DNA of 7,572 nucleotides from NCBI GenBank assembly GCA_021785115.1, contig JAJYGO010000158.1, positions 1 to 7,572 on the forward strand, in the 5' to 3' direction. A model generated the notes under the pieces. It was not told the origin of the DNA and ran no database searches. It worked only from the letters and a program-made list of their open reading frames with translations. A program made the position numbers and the translations under genes. Position 1 is the stretch's first letter; each line of letters begins with the position of its first letter. Shown piece by piece: positions 5,491-7,572 of the stretch. This stretch comes from Chloroflexota bacterium (GTDB lineage: Bacteria > Chloroflexota > Limnocylindria > Limnocylindrales > CSP1-4).

Positions 5491-5538
5491 CCCTGACATC
5501 CAACCCGGCAGTTCAGGCTGCCCAAGGGAATGTCAGGG
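5491..5538. repeat. Nested inverted repeat (hairpin 3)
   Basis: CCCTGACAT (5491-5499) and ATGTCAGGG (5530-5538) are perfect 9-bp arms. Inside, GGCAG (5507-5511) pairs with CTGCC (5518-5522) around a six-base loop. The two stems are separated by exactly seven bases on each side, and a further CCC/GGG pairing (5504-5506 with 5526-5528) is possible. No T-tract follows, so it is not an ordinary intrinsic terminator. Confidence 0.45.
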
Positions 5539-5567
5539 CAAGAGGTGGCATCGCTCGGTTCTTCACT

Positions 5568-5593
5568 TGAAGTCGGCGGTGGTGAAGTCGGCG
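5568..5593 (+). repeat. Short tandem repeat, 15-base period
   Basis: TGAAGTCGGCG occurs at 5568-5578 and again at 5583-5593, separated by GTGG, with a partial third GGTGAA just after. The role is unknown; slippage or a decayed coding repeat are possible. Confidence 0.45.
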
Positions 5594-5955
5594 CGGTGAA
5601 ACGGTTCCAGCGGCAAGAGGACCGCCGTGGATCTGCGTCCTGGGATCAAGTCGCACGTGGAAGTTCACCGACGTCAATCACGCGCTACTCGTTCAGCCCC
5701 ATCCGCCACCGTCGAATAGCGCACTGGCCGGGGCCGTTCACAATCCCACAGCTGCGGCGGCGCCATCCAGGTCGTGTCGGGCGCGGTAGTGCATCAGTTT
5801 GGGTGTCAAGCCGCCCGCAGAACGCCTGACAAGGCGGTCCCCCGACCACGATCAGGCAGCTGGGCTTCACGCTGCTGCTCCCGGGGCACGGAAGGCCGGC
5901 GTCCCTGTCAAGGTGAAGCGGCGGGCGCCGGCGACTGCATCGTCGAGCGACCGGC

Positions 5956-6004
5956 TTGACTCTGTCAACGGTCCGGTTTACAAGTGTCAACGTGAATATT
6001 GACA
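5956..6004 (+). promoter_or_regulatory. Promoter and repeated TGTCAA boxes before the winged-helix/MNT gene
   Basis: TTGACT (5956-5961), 17 bases, then TACAAG (5979-5984) form a promoter ending seven bases before the GTG at 5992, again a leaderless layout. TGTCAACG occurs at 5963-5970 and 5985-5992, exactly 22 bases apart, and TTGACA (5999-6004) mirrors the second copy as an inverted repeat with an eight-base gap. The first copy also faces TTGAC at 5956. These boxes bracket the -10 and the start codon, as expected for sites bound by the winged-helix product. Binding is inferred. Confidence 0.55.
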
Positions 6005-6570
6005 GTCCCCTCTTCGGGGGCTCCACCGCGCGTCGGGCCATCCTGCGGCAGTTCTTCTCGCGCCCAGGCATCGTGCGGCACGTCAGGGAGCTAGCGCGCG
6101 AGCTCGGCTACTCGGCGACGATCGTGGGCCGGGAGCTGCAGCGACTGGAGCGGGCGGGCGTGCTCCGGTCCGAGCACATCGGCGCGACGCGCCGCTACCA
6201 GGTGGACGAGGGATCGCCGATCGCCGCGGAGATCCGCTCGCTCGTCCAGAAGACGATCGGGATCGAGGCGAGGCTCACGCAGGCGCTGCGCGCCGTGGAC
6301 GGCATCGAGGAGGCGTTCCTGTTCGGCTCGTATGCCCGGCACGAGGACCGCGCGACCAGCGATCTCGACCTGTTCGTGGTCGGATGTGTGGATCAGGAAG
6401 CGCTGTCCGATCAGCTGGCGGACGCGGAGCGCGATCTCGGACGCGACGTGAACGTCGTCAGCTACGAGCGCGCCGAGCTCGACCGGCTCCGGTCCGAGGC
6501 CGACCGGTTCGTCACGGACGTCCTGGCAGGCCCTCGAGTCCCGCTGATTCCGTCGGCCGGGCCTGGCTGA
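5992..6570 (+). CDS. Winged-helix/MNT-domain nucleotidyltransferase fusion (antitoxin of an MNT-HEPN pair)
   Basis: This 192-residue protein joins two domains. Residues about 10-72 form a winged helix: ARRAILRQFF (13-22), VRELARELGYSATIVGRELQ (31-50), then RLERAGVLRSEHIGATRRYQ (51-70) as recognition helix and wing. Residues about 85-185 are a minimal nucleotidyltransferase. FGSYARHEDRATSDLDLFVV (111-130) holds the GS-x(9-10)-D-x-D signature with Asp124 and Asp126, and RDVNVVSY (151-158) supplies the third acidic residue. All catalytic positions look intact. In characterised MntA-HepT pairs, the MNT protein silences its HEPN ribonuclease by AMPylation, and a HEPN gene follows here with one-base stop/start overlap (TGATG). 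The winged helix suggests it also controls its own promoter. GTG 5992 is chosen for its position seven bases after the -10; a TTG at 5956 is the -35 box. Confidence 0.82.
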   Translation: MNIDSPLFGGSTARRAILRQFFSRPGIVRHVRELARELGYSATIVGRELQRLERAGVLRSEHIGATRRYQVDEGSPIAAEIRSLVQKTIGIEARLTQALRAVDGIEEAFLFGSYARHEDRATSDLDLFVVGCVDQEALSDQLADAERDLGRDVNVVSYERAELDRLRSEADRFVTDVLAGPRVPLIPSAGPG

Positions 6571-6832
6571 TGGCCGATACGACGCTCGACGAGCTCTTGA
6601 GGACCGGGCTCCTGCAGGCGAAGCCGCCGGATCCCCGCCGGGTCGGTGGCTGGCTCGCGCGATCGGAGAAGGACCTCGAGCTGGCTACCCGGGTGCTGGG
6701 CGACATCGACCGCGATCGCGCGATGGCGGTGGCCTACGAGGCCGGCTATCGAGCGTGCGCCGGCCTGCTCGATCTCGCCGGCTACCGGGTGAGAGCCAGC
6801 CCGGGCACCACCGCGCGGCGATCACTGCGTAG
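6570..6832 (+). pseudogene. HEPN-domain protein, truncated and frameshifted
   Basis: ATG 6570 overlaps the MNT stop codon. Residues 1-79 look like the N-terminal part of a HEPN domain, with helices LARSEKDLELATRVL (29-43) and MAVAYEAGYRACAGLLDLAG (52-71) followed by YRVRASPG (72-79). Relatives commonly continue with a GHH block. Here GHHRAAITA is encoded, but in the -1 frame (6803-6829), ending at TAG 6830-6832. One missing G in the GGG at 6803-6805 would explain the shift. In the original frame the reading stays open to 7496, but everything past about 6805 is antisense to the NYN gene and is not HEPN-like. The C-terminal helices, which normally carry the R-x(4-6)-H nuclease motif, are absent on either reading. 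It is therefore probably an inactive toxin remnant. A sequencing error could account for the shift, but not for the missing C-terminus. Confidence 0.7.
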
Positions 6833-7451
6833 GTTTCGGTCGGTAGTCTCGAGGATCCAGGGCAAGGTCGTTGGCCGCGCGATCGAGTCGGATCCAATCC
6901 GTGCTGTTGATGCCGCGGCGGTTCGTGGACGTCGGACTGCTCGGGAACGCGCTGGCGATCTTGATCCACCGTTCGTGTTCGCGGGCGATCGCTCGGATTT
7001 CGTCAGCCACTTCGGAGAGGTCCTGGTCCTGGCTGAACACGAGGGCGACATCGTAGTCGCCGGATCTGGCGAGCCGAACGATGTCCAGCGCGATCCGCAC
7101 GTCGATGCCTTTCTCCTGGCCGACGAGGACCGTGGTCGAGCTGCCATCGCGAAGGGCGATCGTCTGGTTCCTGTATCTCAACGGCCGGGTGTAGCTGACG
7201 ATCCCCTGCGTGCCCATCACGGCGAGCTTGGCCGTCCAGAAGTGGTTCCAGAAGGGATTGTCGCCAGGATCCGGAACACCGGTGTAGAAGCGGGTGCCCA
7301 CCGCCGTCCAGCCGTGCGCCGCCGCCACGTCCTCAGTCAGTACCCTGGGGTCGAAGTTGGGGTAGGAGTACCCAAAGGCCTGCTTCGCGGCGTCGAAGAG
7401 GTTCTGGCCGTCGACAAAGCCGATCACGCGCTTGACCTGGGACTCGATCAC
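6822..7451 (-). CDS. NYN-domain (PIN-like) ribonuclease
   Basis: With GTG 7451 the protein has 209 residues. RVIGFVDGQNLFDAAKQAFG (8-27) holds the first catalytic aspartate (Asp14) in the NYN signature. QEKGIDVRIALDIVRLA (112-128) gives Asp117 and Asp123. DVALVFSQDQDLSEVADEIR (134-153) gives the S-x-D-x-D pair (Asp142, Asp144). The C-terminal block from KIASAFP (164-170) through RRGINSTDWIRLD and LDPRDYRP (198-205) looks like the conserved tail of its subfamily, so the protein appears complete. NYN proteins are predicted metal-dependent RNases, and the target here is unknown. GTG 7451 has GAGGG five bases upstream. Longer in-frame starts, such as TTG 7541, would place the promoter and a terminator-like hairpin inside the gene. 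The last few codons and the stop overlap HEPN-derived sequence, so the original end may have been replaced. Confidence 0.85.
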   Translation of the reverse strand: MIESQVKRVIGFVDGQNLFDAAKQAFGYSYPNFDPRVLTEDVAAAHGWTAVGTRFYTGVPDPGDNPFWNHFWTAKLAVMGTQGIVSYTRPLRYRNQTIALRDGSSTTVLVGQEKGIDVRIALDIVRLARSGDYDVALVFSQDQDLSEVADEIRAIAREHERWIKIASAFPSSPTSTNRRGINSTDWIRLDRAANDLALDPRDYRPKPTQ

Positions 7452-7465
7452 GATCGCCCTCAACG

Positions 7466-7506
7466 AAAAACCCCGGCGGAGGCCGTAGCCGGCTGATCCG
7501 ACGGGG
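7466..7506 (-). terminator. Terminator-like hairpin with T-tract in the NYN leader (attenuator or upstream terminator)
   Basis: On the minus strand CCCCG-t-CGG (7506-7498) pairs with CCG-c-CGGGG (7479-7471), with one mismatch and an inner palindrome AGCCGGCT. TTTTT (7470-7466) follows directly. This is a good intrinsic terminator ending 15 bases before the GTG of the NYN gene. If the promoter at 7548-7520 is real, the hairpin lies in the 5' leader and would act as an attenuator. If not, it is the terminator of a minus-strand gene outside the window. Confidence 0.6.
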
Positions 7507-7519
7507 AGTAGATGAGCGG

Positions 7520-7548
7520 ACAGTAGACCCAATGCAGGCAAAGGTCAA
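7520..7548 (-). promoter_or_regulatory. Candidate promoter of the NYN gene
   Basis: On the minus strand TTGACC (7548-7543) is followed after 17 bases by TACTGT (7525-7520), a TAnnnT-type -10. Transcription would begin near 7513, about seven bases before the terminator-like hairpin, giving a leader of roughly 60 bases up to GTG 7451. Confidence 0.45.
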
Positions 7549-7572
7549 TCACCCGTGCGGCGATTCGCGCAC

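Larger units (their letters stand above)
5045..5991. other. Long stretch without a convincing protein gene
   Basis: About 950 bases separate the DUF1801 gene from the MNT-type gene. Several reading frames are open on both strands, but their products are Arg/Pro/Ala-rich without recognisable domains, as expected when GC-rich non-coding DNA is translated. What stands out are three nested inverted repeats (5277-5356, 5386-5419, 5491-5538), a 15-base tandem repeat (5568-5593), a 7-bp inverted repeat GCTTCAC/GTGAAGC (5864-5919), and TGTCAA boxes at 5804, 5906, 5963 and 5985. The segment could be decayed mobile DNA, a non-coding RNA locus, or both. I recognise no transposase or tRNA. Confidence 0.5.

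Noticed and set aside
5281..5496. 71-codon basic frame starting at ATG 5281 behind a TACCCT box
   Set aside because: The composition is Arg/Pro/Gly-rich, no SD site is visible, and the start lies 13 bases after the -10, unlike the 6-7 of the leaderless genes. The hairpins inside it suggest non-coding DNA.
5277..5538. Integron attC sites, retron msr-msd, or CRISPR repeats
   Set aside because: The arms lack the RYYYAAC/GTTRRRY ends of attC, there is no reverse transcriptase or cas gene, and no regularly spaced repeats occur.
5864..5919. Inverted repeat GCTTCAC/GTGAAGC with a 42-base loop
   Set aside because: Seven-base arms at this distance are expected by chance several times in such a window, and no inner stem or boundary feature supports it.
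6833..7496. Continuation of the HEPN reading frame to 7496
   Set aside because: This is the reverse complement of the NYN gene; the translation shows no HEPN helices and only mirrors NYN codons.

Overview
The window is GC-rich, by eye roughly two thirds G+C or more, and looks like an accessory stretch of a high-GC bacterial chromosome. Several genes have a TTGACA-like -35, a TAnnnT-like -10 and a start codon only 6-7 bases after the -10, so their transcripts would be leaderless. Others have strong Shine-Dalgarno sites. This mixture fits Actinomycetota or high-GC Chloroflexota. The phylum is an inference, because no rRNA or other marker gene is present.

Layout. At 156-845 (+) is a METTL20/ETF-beta-type protein methyltransferase. 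It converges on a type II toxin-antitoxin pair on the minus strand: a MazF/PemK-like ribonuclease (872-1258) preceded by a ribbon-helix-helix antitoxin (1255-1509). Next comes a TetR-family repressor (1577-2137, -) divergent from a metallo-beta-lactamase-fold hydrolase (2296-3057, +). The gap between them holds two facing promoters, each covered by inverted repeats spaced two helical turns apart. An AbiE-type (type IV) toxin-antitoxin module follows on the plus strand: an AbiEi-like antitoxin (3142-3936) and an AbiEii-like nucleotidyltransferase (4004-4441). The nucleotidyltransferase stops before its expected C-terminal half. A DUF1801 protein lies at 4613-5029 (-).

From 5045 to 5991 I see no convincing protein gene. 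The stretch contains three nested hairpins between 5277 and 5538, a short tandem repeat, and repeated TGTCAA boxes leading into the next promoter. It may hold a structured RNA or decayed mobile DNA; neither is shown. From 5992 a winged-helix/MNT nucleotidyltransferase fusion overlaps a HEPN gene in the usual antitoxin-toxin order. The HEPN gene is cut off after about 80 codons, at an apparent -1 frameshift and a junction with an opposing NYN-domain ribonuclease gene (6822-7451, -). The NYN gene has a candidate promoter and a terminator-like hairpin in its leader.

Taken together, three different toxin-antitoxin families and a NYN nuclease sit within about 6.5 kb. Two of the toxin partners are visibly damaged (AbiEii and HEPN) while their antitoxin or regulator partners stay open. 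This is the pattern of an eroding defence or toxin-antitoxin island, with the antitoxin genes outlasting the toxins. The most unusual signals are the HEPN/NYN junction, the possible attenuator upstream of the NYN gene, and the structured non-coding region at 5277-5538.
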